64,000 bases of DNA from Rhodospirillales bacterium 24-66-33 (lineage in GTDB: Bacteria; Pseudomonadota; Alphaproteobacteria; Reyranellales; Reyranellaceae), in NCBI GenBank assembly GCA_002281855.1, contig NCHQ01000023.1, positions 124,001 through 188,000 of the forward strand. Reading direction: 5' to 3'. Shown here one piece after another: positions 1-10,613 of this stretch. Position 1 is the stretch's first letter; every line of letters begins with the position of its first letter. The translations under genes and the position numbers were made by a program. Below the pieces are notes generated by a model. That model did no database searches. It was not told the DNA's origin and was given only the letters and a program-made list of their open reading frames with translations.

Positions 1-832
1 CGAAATCCTCTTCGCTCAGGAACAGGTATTGCGGGCAGGTCTCGCCGTAGACCCTGAGGCCGCGCGCCTGCGCCCGCTGGATCTCGTGCATGGCTTCCTT
101 GGCCGAGACATGGACCAGCAGCATCGGCACGTCGAGCAGCTCGGCCAGCGAGATGGCGCGGTGCGTGGCCTCGCGCTCGACCACGAAGGGGCGCGACGTC
201 GCATGGAACTTGGCGGCCGTCATGCCCTTCAGCTCGAGCCGCTCGGTCAGCCAGGTTATGCAGTCGGAATTTTCCGCATGGATCATGAGCATCGCCTGCT
301 CGCGGCGGGCGGCGGCCAGCGCGTCGAGCATCTCGCGGTCGGTCAGCTTCACGTCGTCATAGGTCATGTAGACCTTGAACGAGGTGTAGCCGTCGGCGAC
401 CAGGGCCGTGAAATCCTGGCCCATGATCTTCTCGCTGGCATCCGACAGGATCACGTGGAACGCGTAGTCGATCAGCGACTTGCCTTCGGCGCGCTTGTGA
501 TACTTGTTCACCGCGTCGCGCAGCGGCTGGCCCTTGTTCTGGTAGGCGAAGGGAATGATGGTCGTTGTTCCGCCTGCCGCGGCGGCGCGGCTGCCGCTCT
601 CGAAATCGTCGCAGAAGACCGAGCCGTCGGCGGTGTCCTGGTCGAAATGGACATGCGCGTCGATGCCGCCGGGCACCGCGATCAGGCCGGTCGCGTCGAT
701 CTCGCGCCGGCCCTTGTCGAGCCGTTCGCCGAGCGCCACCACGCGCCCGCCGACGATGCCGATATCGCCCTTCACCACGTCGGAGGCCGTGGCAATCGTC
801 GTGTTGCGGATGACGAGCTCGTACTCGGCCAT
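1..832 (-). CDS. hydA: Dihydropyrimidinase / D-hydantoinase, C-terminus cut by window edge
   Basis: This is a cyclic amidohydrolase that opens the dihydropyrimidine or hydantoin ring, the second step of reductive pyrimidine breakdown. The visible 277 residues hold the binuclear metal site in the expected order: HVH at 60-62, the SFKVY lysine (Lys153, carboxylated in the family), His185 in IHAEN and His241 in LVHVSAKE. The start is supported by GGGAGGACTC just upstream. The missing part, roughly 40 percent of the protein, should carry the last metal-binding Asp. It is divergent from the nucleoside importer, which fits a shared role in nucleoside and base use. Allantoinase is less likely because the SFKVY context is hydantoinase-like. 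Confidence 0.9.
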   Translation of the reverse strand, partial: MAEYELVIRNTTIATASDVVKGDIGIVGGRVVALGERLDKGRREIDATGLIAVPGGIDAHVHFDQDTADGSVFCDDFESGSRAAAAGGTTTIIPFAYQNKGQPLRDAVNKYHKRAEGKSLIDYAFHVILSDASEKIMGQDFTALVADGYTSFKVYMTYDDVKLTDREMLDALAAARREQAMLMIHAENSDCITWLTERLELKGMTAAKFHATSRPFVVEREATHRAISLAELLDVPMLLVHVSAKEAMHEIQRAQARGLRVYGETCPQYLFLSEEDF

Positions 833-860
833 GAGTCCTCCCAGGGTGGCTTTGCGCTGT

Positions 861-866
861 AGTATA
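861..866 (-). promoter_or_regulatory. Possible -10 box for the dihydropyrimidinase gene
   Basis: On the minus strand the hexamer is TATACT, 29 bases before the start codon and just ahead of the GGGAGG ribosome site. No convincing -35 hexamer is seen at the matching distance, so the call is weak. The roughly 125-base divergent gap also must hold the promoter of the nucleoside importer operon. Confidence 0.3.
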
Positions 867-958
867 GCAAGTCCCGTGCCCGTCTCCGGTGGCTCCCTCT
901 TCGCCTAGACCGGGGGCGCGGCCCGGTCCAAACTCTCGCCAACAAAATGGGAATGGCA

Positions 959-1953
959 ATGAAACGCTGGGTTGGCCCCCTGATCTCCGCGCTGGCTGCC
1001 GTCGGCTTCGGCGCCCTCGCACAGGCACAGACCGTCGCCATCAAGCCGGCGATCGTCTTCAGCACGGGCGGCAAATTCGACAAATCCTTCAACGAAGGTG
1101 TCTGGCAGGGCGCCGAGCGCTTCAAGAAGGAGACGAACATCGCCGTTTCGGAGTTCGAGCCCAGCAACGAGACGCAGTTCGAGCAGGCGCTGCGGCGCTT
1201 TGCCCAAAGGGGGCAAGACCCGATCATTGCCGTCGGTTTCGCGCAGGCGGTCGCGCTCGAGAAGGTCGCGCGGGAATTCCCCAACATCCACTTCACCGTC
1301 ATCGACAGCGTCGTGGACCTGCCCAACGTCCAGTCGGTCGTCTTCAAGGAACAGGAAGGTTCGTTCCTGGTCGGCGTGCTGGCGGCGATGGCCTCGAAGA
1401 CCGGCAAGATCGGCTTCGTGGGCGGCATGGACATCCCGCTGGTGCGCCGCTTCCAGTGCGGCTTCGAGCAGGGCATCAAGTACGCCAGCCCCAGTGCCGA
1501 GTTGATCACCAACATGACCGGCACCACGCCCGCTGCCTGGAACGATCCGGGCCGCGGCGCCGAGCTGGCCAAGGGACAATTCGATCGCGGAGTCGATGTC
1601 GTCTACGCCGCCGCCGGCAGCACCGGGCTGGGCATCCTCCAGGCGACCAAGGACCGCGGCAAGCTCGGGATCGGAGTCGATTCCAACCAGAACCATCTGC
1701 ATCCGGGCAACATGCTGACCTCGATGCTGAAGCGCGTCGATCTCGCGGCCTACAACAGCTTCAAGGCGGCCCGCAACAACGAGTGGAAGGGCGGCGTGCA
1801 GGTGTTGGGCCTCAAGGAAGGCGGCGTCGACTGGGCGCTCGACAAGGACAACGAAAAGCTCATCACGCCCCAGATGAAGGCCGCGGTCGATGCCGCGAAG
1901 GCGGGCATCATCTCGGGCCAGATCGTCGTCCACGACTATATGAGCAACAATTC

Positions 1954-1966
<13 letters not shown>
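959..1966 (+). CDS. BMP/PnrA-family nucleoside-binding protein of ABC importer
   Basis: This periplasmic receptor captures nucleosides for the ABC importer encoded directly downstream. A signal peptide of about 22 residues (MKRW, hydrophobic core, ALAQA cleavage motif) precedes the mature protein, and there is no lipobox cysteine. The mature start contains the BMP-family signature GGKFDKSFNEG, followed by the IDSVVDLPNV segment typical of PnrA/Med proteins. ATG codons at 947 and 953 are alternatives. The one at 959 gives the best signal peptide and has a GGGA element upstream. The 3' end overlaps the ATPase gene by 13 bases. Purine nucleosides are the likely ligands from family and neighbours, but this is an inference. 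Confidence 0.9.
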
Positions 1967-3485
<1,519 letters not shown>

Positions 3486-3489
<4 letters not shown>

Positions 3490-4583
3490 GCGCCTCGCGC
3501 CCTCCGTTGCCGGGCTGGGTCGAGATCGGCCTGCTGCCGCTCGCCAACATCGCGATGGCGTTTCTCGTTGTCGGGCTCATCGTGAAACTGATCGGCGTCG
3601 ATCCGTTCCATGCCTTGAAACTGCTGGTTCTCGGCGCCGTGGGGTCGTCGGAATCGATCGGCTATACGCTCTACTACGCCACCAACTTCATCTTCACGGG
3701 GCTTGCCGTCGCGGTGGCCTTCCACGCCGGCCTGTTCAACATCGGCGGCGAGGGGCAGGCCTATATCGGCGGGCTGGGCTGCGGTCTCGCCGTGCTGGCG
3801 CTCGACGGCATCCTGCCGGGCCTGTTGATGATCCCGCTCGCCATCCTCGCCTCGGCGGCCTTCGGTGCGGCCTGGGCCGCCATTCCTGCCTGGATGCAGG
3901 CCTGGCGCGGCAGCCACATCGTCATCACCACGATCATGTTCAACTTCGTGGCCTCGGCCCTGATGGTCTACCTCATGGTGAACGTGCTGATCGCGCCGGG
4001 CTCGATGACGCCACAGAGCCGCGGCTTCGCCGCCTCCGCCGCGGTGCCGTCGATGCAGGCCACGCTGCAGTGGGTTGGCATCGCGGTCGCGCCGTCGGCG
4101 CTCAACCTGTCGCTGCTGCTGGCGCTGCTGGCTTGCGTCGGCGTCTGGATTTTCCTGTGGCACACGCCGTGGGGCTACGGGCTGCGCACTTTGGGACACA
4201 ATCCGGAAGCGGCCCTCTATGCCGGGACCAACCTGAAGCGCACCACCCTGCTGGCCATGTGCCTGTCCGGCGCGCTGGCGGGCGGCGTCGCGGTCAACGA
4301 GCTGCTGGGCGTGCACCACCGGCTCGTGCTCGACTTCGCTGCTGGCTACGGCTTCACCGGCATCGCGGTTGCGCTGATGGGGCGGGGCCATCCGCTCGGC
4401 ATCGTGCTGGCGGCGCTGTTGTTCGGCGCACTGCAACAGGGCGGCGCCGAACTCAATTTCGAGATTCCGAAGATCACCCGCGAGATGGTGGTGGTGATCC
4501 AGGGGCTGGTGATCCTGTTCTCCGGTGCGCTCGTCCATCTGCCGCGGCCGTGGCTGCAGGCACTGTTCGCGCGAAAGGGCTGA
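3486..4583 (+). CDS. Nucleoside ABC importer permease 1
   Basis: This inner-membrane permease belongs to the BPD_transp_2 group used by BMP-type and sugar importers. The protein is 365 residues long and strongly hydrophobic, with about eight to ten membrane segments. It contains the family's NIGGEGQAYIG segment near residue 80 and the ALMGRGHPLGI segment near 300. Its start overlaps the stop of the ATPase gene in an ATGA arrangement, indicating translational coupling. It should pair with the next permease to form the heterodimeric channel. Confidence 0.92.
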
Positions 4584-4584
4584 C

Positions 4585-5505
4585 GTGGAGGAGGCGCTCA
4601 CCCTCGTCGTTGCGACGCTCGCCGCCACCCTGCGTGTGGCGACACCGCTGGTGCTGTGTGCCATGGGCGGGCTGTTCTCCGAGAAGAGCGGCATCATCGA
4701 TGTCGGACTCGAAGGCAAGATGCTGATGGCGGCGTTCTTCGCGGCCGCCACCGCGTCGCTCACCGGGTCGGCCTGGGCGGGTGTCGGCGCCGCGATCCTG
4801 GCCGCCGAGATGCTGGCCCTTCTGCACGGCTTCGCCTGCATCACCCATCGCGGCAACCAGGTCGTGAGCGGCATCGCAATCAACATCTTGGCGATGGGGC
4901 TCACCGTGGTGCTGGGCACGGCATGGTTCGGCCGTGGAGGGCAGACGCCGCCGCTGGCCGGGACGGAGCGTCTCAACCCGATCTTCTTCCCTGTCGCCGG
5001 CGACAACATCCTGGTCTACGCGGCGCTTCTCTCCGTGCCCTTCGCCTGGTGGGTGATCGAGCGCACGCGCTTTGGCCTCAGGCTGCGCGCCGTGGGCGAG
5101 GTGCCTCTGGCCGTCGAAGCCGCGGGCATCTCCGTGTCGTGGCTGCGTTACCGGGCGGTGCTGATCTGCGGCCTGTTGGCCGGGCTTGCGGGCGCCTATC
5201 TCTCGATCGCGCAGAATGCGGGGTTCAGCCGCGACATGACGGCGGGGCAGGGCTTCATCGCCCTGGCCGCCATCATCTTCGGGCGCTGGCGGCCGGTGCC
5301 GGCCTTCGGCGCCTGCCTGGCCTTCGGCCTGCTCGATGCCATCGCCATCCGCCTGCAGGGCGTGAAGCTGCCCGGCGTCGGCGAAGTCCCGGTGCAACTG
5401 ATCCAGGCTTTGCCTTATCTTCTGACGCTATTCCTGTTGGCCGGCTTCATCGGCCGCACCGTCGCGCCGAAGGCGGCCGGCGTGCCCTACGAGAAGGAGC
5501 ATTGA
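4585..5505 (+). CDS. Nucleoside ABC importer permease 2
   Basis: This is the second BPD_transp_2 permease of the importer, 306 residues, with many hydrophobic segments. The family hallmarks are GIIDVGLEGKML near residue 35 and the TAGQGFIALAAIIFGRW segment near 220. A GTG start one base after the previous stop is chosen because it places the first membrane helix (EALTLVVATL) at the N-terminus. The only upstream ATG in frame lies well inside the preceding gene. It works with permease 1 and the double ATPase. Confidence 0.9.
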   Translation: MEEALTLVVATLAATLRVATPLVLCAMGGLFSEKSGIIDVGLEGKMLMAAFFAAATASLTGSAWAGVGAAILAAEMLALLHGFACITHRGNQVVSGIAINILAMGLTVVLGTAWFGRGGQTPPLAGTERLNPIFFPVAGDNILVYAALLSVPFAWWVIERTRFGLRLRAVGEVPLAVEAAGISVSWLRYRAVLICGLLAGLAGAYLSIAQNAGFSRDMTAGQGFIALAAIIFGRWRPVPAFGACLAFGLLDAIAIRLQGVKLPGVGEVPVQLIQALPYLLTLFLLAGFIGRTVAPKAAGVPYEKEH

Positions 5506-5506
5506 G

Positions 5507-5896
5507 ATGAACGACCTTCTCCACCTGGCGCAGCGGATGATGCTGCGCGCCCATGCGCCCTATTCGAAGTTCCATGTCGGCGCCGCCGTGCGCGCCGAGG
5601 ACGGCTCGATCCATGGCGGCTGCAACGTCGAGAACGCGGCCTATCCGCAGGGGCTTTGCGCCGAGGCGGGTGCCATCGCCGCCCTGGTCGCGGCAGGCCA
5701 CAAGCGTATCCTCGAATGCGTGGTGGTCGGTCCCGGCCCGGAAGTGATCACGCCCTGCGGCGGCTGCCGGCAGAAACTGCGCGAGTTCGCGGGCGACGAC
5801 GTGCCGGTGCATCTGTGTGGTCCCGACGGGCTGCATCGCACGGTGACACTGGGGCAGCTCCTGCCGATGTCCTTCGGCCCGCAGCATTTCGCCTGA
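5507..5896 (+). CDS. cdd: Cytidine deaminase
   Basis: This enzyme deaminates cytidine and deoxycytidine to uridine and deoxyuridine. The 129-residue length matches the homotetrameric class. The zinc site is complete: CAE at 51-53 (Cys ligand and catalytic Glu) and PCGGC with Cys84 and Cys87. NVENAAYP at 40-47 binds the ribose in the family. The start follows the permease stop by one base. Its place right after the importer genes shows that imported pyrimidine nucleosides are deaminated first, then passed to the phosphorylases downstream. Confidence 0.96.
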   Translation: MNDLLHLAQRMMLRAHAPYSKFHVGAAVRAEDGSIHGGCNVENAAYPQGLCAEAGAIAALVAAGHKRILECVVVGPGPEVITPCGGCRQKLREFAGDDVPVHLCGPDGLHRTVTLGQLLPMSFGPQHFA

Positions 5897-5898
5897 CC

Positions 5899-6690
5899 GT
5901 GAGCGACGTTCTCGAGCGGGCTGCCCCGGGCTTTCGACCGAAGGTCGCGGTGATTCTCGGCTCCGGCCTCGGCGGCTTCGTCGAGGATGTGTCGGCGGTT
6001 GCCACGATCCCCTATGCCGACCTGCCGGGCTTCCCGCAGCCGACGGTCGGCGGTCATGCCGGACGGTTGGTTCTGGGCCATGTCGGCAGGACGCCCGTGG
6101 CGGTGATGCAGGGCCGCGCACATTACTACGAGCGCGGCCGGGCCGACGAGATGAAGGGCGCCATCGATGCGATGGCCACGCTGGGCTGCGAGACCCTGCT
6201 GCAGACCAATGCCGCCGGCAGCCTGCGGCTCGACATGCCGCCGGGCTCGGTGATGGCGATCAGCGATCACATCAACTTCGGCGGCATCAATCCGCTGTTC
6301 GGCGTCGGGCCGGGCGACGGCCGCTTCGTCGACATGGTCGATGCCTACGATCCGCTGTTGCGCACGAAGCTGATGGAAGCGGCGCGGGCGGCGAACGTCG
6401 TCTGCCACGAGGGCGTCTACATCTTCTTCAGCGGGCCGAGCTTCGAGACGCCGGCCGAGATCCGCGCCGCACGCGTGCTGGGCGCCGATGCGGTGGGCAT
6501 GTCGACGGCCCCCGAGACCATCCTGGCGCGCCATGCCGGCCTCAAGGTCGCGGCGCTGTCGCTGATGACCAATTACGCCGCGGGCCTCGTGCCGGGCGCG
6601 CTCGGCCACGACCAGACCCTCGCGGTGGCGGCTGCCGCGGCGGACAAGGTGCGCCTCGTGCTGCGCACCTTCCTGGAAGGCTGCGCATGA
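5899..6690 (+). CDS. punA: Purine-nucleoside phosphorylase (trimeric type)
   Basis: This enzyme splits inosine and guanosine with phosphate, giving the free base and ribose 1-phosphate. Evidence includes VILGSGLGG near residue 18 (phosphate loop), GHAGRLVLG with QGRAHYYE near 58-76, LQTNAAGS near 105, and VGMSTAPE near 200. The length of 263 residues fits the low-molecular-mass trimeric class rather than the hexameric DeoD class. The GTG start two bases after the cdd stop is the only start that keeps the conserved N-terminus without running into cdd. It overlaps deoA by four bases. Confidence 0.92.
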   Translation: MSDVLERAAPGFRPKVAVILGSGLGGFVEDVSAVATIPYADLPGFPQPTVGGHAGRLVLGHVGRTPVAVMQGRAHYYERGRADEMKGAIDAMATLGCETLLQTNAAGSLRLDMPPGSVMAISDHINFGGINPLFGVGPGDGRFVDMVDAYDPLLRTKLMEAARAANVVCHEGVYIFFSGPSFETPAEIRAARVLGADAVGMSTAPETILARHAGLKVAALSLMTNYAAGLVPGALGHDQTLAVAAAAADKVRLVLRTFLEGCA

Positions 6691-8015
6691 GCATGCTGCC
6701 GCAGGAGGTCATCCGCCGGAAGCGCGACGGGCATGAACTTTCCGACGAGGAGATCGCCTTCATCGTGCGGGGCATCCACGACGGCGGCCTGAGCGAAGGC
6801 CAGGTGGCGGCCTTCGCGATGACCGTGTTCTTTCGCGGCATGACCGTGCCGGAGCGGGTGGCGCTGACGCTCGGGCTCGCGCGCTCGGGCATCATGCTCG
6901 ACTGGCGCGACCTCGATTTGCCCGGCCCGGTGCTCGACAAGCATTCGAGCGGCGGCGTCGGCGACAAGGTGAGCCTGATGCTGGCGCCCATCGTGGCCGC
7001 CTGCGGCGCCTTCGTGCCGATGATCTCCGGCCGCGGCCTCGGCCATACCGGCGGCACGCTCGACAAGCTCTCCGCCATCTCGGGCTACGAGACCCAGCCT
7101 GACATCGACACGTTCCGCAAGGTCGTGCGCGAGGTCGGCTGCGCCGTGATCGGCCAGACCGACGATCTCGCCCCCGCCGACCGGCGCCTCTATGCGACCC
7201 GCGACATCAGCGGCAGCGTCGAATCGATCCCGCTGCTGGTGAGTTCGATCTTGAGCAAGAAGGTCGCCGAGGGGCTGGACGGGCTGGCGATGGACGTGAA
7301 GTGCGGTTCCGGTGCCTTCTGCGACACCGAGGAGATGGCGCGCGACCTGGCGCGAAGCCTGGTCGATGTCGCCAACCGGGCCGGCCTGCCGACCGTGGCG
7401 CTGATCACCGACATGGACCGCGTGCTGGGGCGCGAGGTCGGCAATGCGCTCGAAGTCGCGGAGACCGTCGCGTATCTCACCGGCGACGGTGTGCGCGAAC
7501 CGCGCCTGCACGAAGTGACGATGGCGCTGGCCGGCGAGATGCTGGTGCTCGGCAAACTGGCGGCGGATGTCGGCGAGGGCCGGGCCAAGGCAGAGTCCGT
7601 GCTGGCCGATGGCCGCGCGGCCGAGACCTTTGCCCGCATGGTCTCGGCTTTGGGCGGTCCCGACGATTTCCTCGAACACAGCGCCCGCTATCTCGGCCAC
7701 GCCCCGGTCGTGAAAGCCTGTACGGCCGAGCGCTCCGGCCATGTCGCCGGCATGGACGCCCGCCAGGTGGGCATCGCCGTCGTCGCACTGGGCGGCGGGC
7801 GCCGCCACGCTGACGATGCCATCGATACGTCTGTCGGCCTCACCGGGTTCGTCGATGTCGGCCGGCAGATTCGGAGCGGTGAGCCGTTGTGCCTCGTGCA
7901 TGCCGCCAGCGAGGCCGACGCGGACGAGGCGATTGCCCTGATACGCCGCGCCGTCCGCATCGAGGAGGAGGCGCCGGCCCAAACGCCCGCGATCCTCGAA
8001 CGGGTCGCGCTGTGA
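6687..8015 (+). CDS. deoA: Thymidine phosphorylase
   Basis: This enzyme phosphorolyses thymidine and deoxyuridine to the base and deoxyribose 1-phosphate. The 442-residue protein has the RKRDG N-terminus of the family, the signature KHSSGGVGDK at 85-94, the SGRGLGHTGGTLDKL phosphate-binding run near 115, and the C-terminal pyrimidine-phosphorylase domain with the SGHVAGMDAR segment near 350. It is coupled to the purine phosphorylase by an ATGA overlap, so both classes of nucleoside are handled from one message. Confidence 0.95.
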   Translation: MSMLPQEVIRRKRDGHELSDEEIAFIVRGIHDGGLSEGQVAAFAMTVFFRGMTVPERVALTLGLARSGIMLDWRDLDLPGPVLDKHSSGGVGDKVSLMLAPIVAACGAFVPMISGRGLGHTGGTLDKLSAISGYETQPDIDTFRKVVREVGCAVIGQTDDLAPADRRLYATRDISGSVESIPLLVSSILSKKVAEGLDGLAMDVKCGSGAFCDTEEMARDLARSLVDVANRAGLPTVALITDMDRVLGREVGNALEVAETVAYLTGDGVREPRLHEVTMALAGEMLVLGKLAADVGEGRAKAESVLADGRAAETFARMVSALGGPDDFLEHSARYLGHAPVVKACTAERSGHVAGMDARQVGIAVVALGGGRRHADDAIDTSVGLTGFVDVGRQIRSGEPLCLVHAASEADADEAIALIRRAVRIEEEAPAQTPAILERVAL

Positions 8016-8803
8016 TCGACCTCGACGCCTACGCGCGAGATGGTTTCGCCGTCCTGCCGGATTTCGTGACGGAAGCTGACTGCGAGGCGCTGAAGGCGCG
8101 CGCTGCTGAACTCGTGGCTGGGTTCGATCCGGGTGCTGCGCCGACGGCCTTCTCGACCGTCGACCAGGCCCATGCCAGCGACCGTTACTTCCGCGACTCG
8201 GGCGGCGACATCCGCTTCTTCGTCGAGGCGGACGCACCCGACCAACTGAACAAGATCGGTCATGCCCTGCACGATCTCGATCCGGTGTTCGACCGCGTCT
8301 CGCGACAGCCCGCGCTGGCGGCGCTCGCGGAGGCGCTCAGCATCGGAGTGCCGCTCCTGCTGCAATCCATGTATCTCTTCAAGCAGCCGCTCGTCGGCGC
8401 CGAAGTGGGCTGGCACCAGGATGCCACCTATCTGCGTACCGATCCGCCCAGCGTCACGGGCTTCTGGATCGCGCTCGACGACGCCGACCGCGACAATGGT
8501 TGCCTGATCGCCCTGCCAGGGGCCCATCGCGGCCCGTTGCGGCAGTGGTTCGGCTATCGGGAGGAAGAGCTCGTCACCCGGACGCTCGACGCCACCCCGT
8601 GGCCGGCCGTCGAGCCGGTGGCGCTCGAGGTCCGACGGGGCACCCTGGTCGTCCTGCATGGCCTGTTGCCGCATGCCAGCATGCCCAACCGCTCGTCGCG
8701 TCCGCGTCATGCCTACAGCTTGCACCTGATCGACGGGCGTGCCGATTATCCGGCCGACAACTGGCTGCACCGCCCTGACCTGCCGCTCCGAGGATTTGCG
8801 TGA
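8012..8803 (+). CDS. PhyH-family Fe(II)/2-oxoglutarate dioxygenase
   Basis: This is a phytanoyl-CoA-dioxygenase-like oxygenase with a double-stranded beta-helix fold. The iron triad can be read as HQD with His135 and Asp137, and His221 in the GLLPHASMPN segment. An Arg about ten residues later would hold 2-oxoglutarate. The length of 263 residues is normal. The GTG start overlaps the deoA stop, and its own stop overlaps the adenosine deaminase start, so it is embedded in the nucleoside operon. The substrate is unknown. A hydroxylation on a nucleoside or sugar is a reasonable guess from context only. Confidence 0.85.
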   Translation: MIDLDAYARDGFAVLPDFVTEADCEALKARAAELVAGFDPGAAPTAFSTVDQAHASDRYFRDSGGDIRFFVEADAPDQLNKIGHALHDLDPVFDRVSRQPALAALAEALSIGVPLLLQSMYLFKQPLVGAEVGWHQDATYLRTDPPSVTGFWIALDDADRDNGCLIALPGAHRGPLRQWFGYREEELVTRTLDATPWPAVEPVALEVRRGTLVVLHGLLPHASMPNRSSRPRHAYSLHLIDGRADYPADNWLHRPDLPLRGFA

Positions 8804-9756
8804 TTCCCAAGGCCGAAATCCACTGCCATCTCGAAGGCTCGATCCCGCCGTCGCTCGCCCTCGAACTGGCCAGGCGCAACGGCCTGGTGCTGCCGCCGAA
8901 CCTGCTCGATGCCCGGGGCCACTACGCCTGGACGAACTTCTGGAGCTTCCTCGACGCCTACGACCGTGTCTGCACGGCGCTCAAGACGCCGCGCGATTTC
9001 CACGACGTCATCTACACCTACCTCGCCGGTGCAGCGCGCGAGGGCGCGGTCTATGTCGAGATGTTCTGTTCGCCCGAACGGCCGGCCGCCCTCGGCATCT
9101 CCTACGCGCATTGGCTCGAGGCGCTGGCGCAGGGCATCGACGACGCCCGCCGCGAGTTCGGCATCGAGGGCCGCATCATCATCATCTGCATCCGCCACCT
9201 CGGGCCCGAGCGGGCCGAAGCGATGGTCCGTGCCATGCTGGCCGAGCCGCATCCCTATGTCGTGGGCTTCGGCATGGGGGGCGACGAAGCCAGGTTCGCG
9301 CCGGTCGACTTCGCGCCAGCCTACCGCCTCGCGCATGAGAACGGCTACGGTTGCACCGTCCATGCCGGCGAGGTCGTGGGGCCGGAGAGCGTGTGGGCCG
9401 CGATCCGGGACCTGCCGGTGACGCGAATCGGCCACGGCGTGCGCTCGGCCGACGATCCGGCCCTGATGGAGGAGCTGGCACGGCGCGGCATCGTGCTGGA
9501 GGTCTGTCCGGGCAGCAACGTGGCGCTGGGTCTCTATCCCGACAGGGCCTCTCACCCGTTGCACCGGTTGATCGATGCCGGCGTGCGCGTCACGCTGAAC
9601 TCCGACGATCCGCCGTTCTTCCACACGACGCTCGGCACGGAGTACGACCTCGCCGGCCTCGACGAGGGGCGCTTGCGGCAGATCACCCGCACGACCATCG
9701 AAGCGTCGTTCGCCGACCCGGCGACGAAGCGGCTGTTGCTGGAGAGGGTATCGTGA
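8800..9756 (+). CDS. add: Adenosine deaminase family protein
   Basis: This metal-dependent hydrolase most likely converts adenosine or deoxyadenosine to inosine or deoxyinosine, which the purine phosphorylase in the same operon would then use. Zinc ligands are visible: HCH at 8-10, His188 in VHAGE with catalytic Glu191, His212 in IGHG, and Asp269 in LNSDDPPFF. The length of 318 residues is normal. The GTG start overlaps the dioxygenase stop. Adenine deaminase of the same superfamily is a possible alternative and cannot be excluded by reading alone. Confidence 0.88.
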   Translation: MIPKAEIHCHLEGSIPPSLALELARRNGLVLPPNLLDARGHYAWTNFWSFLDAYDRVCTALKTPRDFHDVIYTYLAGAAREGAVYVEMFCSPERPAALGISYAHWLEALAQGIDDARREFGIEGRIIIICIRHLGPERAEAMVRAMLAEPHPYVVGFGMGGDEARFAPVDFAPAYRLAHENGYGCTVHAGEVVGPESVWAAIRDLPVTRIGHGVRSADDPALMEELARRGIVLEVCPGSNVALGLYPDRASHPLHRLIDAGVRVTLNSDDPPFFHTTLGTEYDLAGLDEGRLRQITRTTIEASFADPATKRLLLERVS

Positions 9757-10613
9757 TGAGGGCACGCAACAGCCTGCTCGTCGCCGTTCTTCTGGCGGTG
9801 CTGGCGGGTGGTGGAGTCCGCGCCCAGGAAACGCCGCCGGCCAACGACCTGCTGCTGGCGACGCTGTGGACGCAGCGCGCCGTCGAGTACAAGGCCAACG
9901 CGCTCACGGTGTACGCGCTGGCGCGCATCCGCCTCGACGAGGCGCTGGCCGACAGGAGCTGGACGGCCGCGCCGGCCGAGCAGAAGGGCGACTTCCAGAA
10001 CCTGCCGCCGGCCGTCGTGCTCGATGTCGATGAGACCCTGCTCGACAATTCGGAATACCAAGTCTGGATGATGCGGACGAACCAGAGTTTCAGCACGAAG
10101 AGCTGGAACCAGTTCTGTGCCGCGCAGATTTCCGCAGCGATTCCGGGCGCCGTCGAGTTCACGAAGTACGCCGACTCGAAGGGCGTGAAGGTCTTCTACG
10201 TCACCAACCGCGGCATCGAGACCGAGAAGGATACGCGCGAGAACATGGCGAAGCTCGGCTTTCCCCTGGGCGGCAACGTCGACACGTTCCTGATGCAGGG
10301 CGAGAAGCCGGAGTGGACCGGCGTCAAGAGCACCCGCCGCGCCGTGATCGCCAGGGACTATCGCGTTCTGCTGAACATCGGCGACAATCTGGGCGATTTC
10401 GACGACCGTTATCGCAGCAGCGAGGCCGAGCGGGTCAAGGCGTTGGAGGCCGGCATGCCCTACTGGGGCAAGCAATGGCTGATGCTGCCCAATCCGACCT
10501 ATGGCTCGTTCGACACGGCGCCGTACGGCCACGATTTCAAGAAGTCGCGCGACGAGCAGCGCAAGGCGAAGTGGGACGTGCTGGAGTCGTGGTCGGGCCC
10601 GGCTCAGCCGTAG
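9756..10613 (+). CDS. HAD-family acid phosphatase, e(P4)/class B-like, exported
   Basis: This is a periplasmic acid phosphatase of the e(P4)/OlpA type, a group known to act as 5'-nucleotidases. A signal peptide of about 25 residues ends near GGVRAQE, and no lipobox Cys is seen. The catalytic motif DVDETLLDN starts at Asp90 (Asp90 nucleophile, Asp92 acid/base), and an NIGDNLGDF motif near 208-216 supplies the C-terminal acidic pair. Its ATG shares a base with the add stop. As the last gene of the operon it would make nucleosides from nucleotides outside the inner membrane. It ends tail-to-tail with the next gene, overlapping by ten bases. Confidence 0.85.
   Translation: MRARNSLLVAVLLAVLAGGGVRAQETPPANDLLLATLWTQRAVEYKANALTVYALARIRLDEALADRSWTAAPAEQKGDFQNLPPAVVLDVDETLLDNSEYQVWMMRTNQSFSTKSWNQFCAAQISAAIPGAVEFTKYADSKGVKVFYVTNRGIETEKDTRENMAKLGFPLGGNVDTFLMQGEKPEWTGVKSTRRAVIARDYRVLLNIGDNLGDFDDRYRSSEAERVKALEAGMPYWGKQWLMLPNPTYGSFDTAPYGHDFKKSRDEQRKAKWDVLESWSGPAQP

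Noticed and set aside
889..1953. N-terminal extension of the nucleoside importer ATPase
   Set aside because: The extension overlaps the whole receptor gene in another frame and is Arg-rich. The ATPase domain begins at the GTG at 1954.
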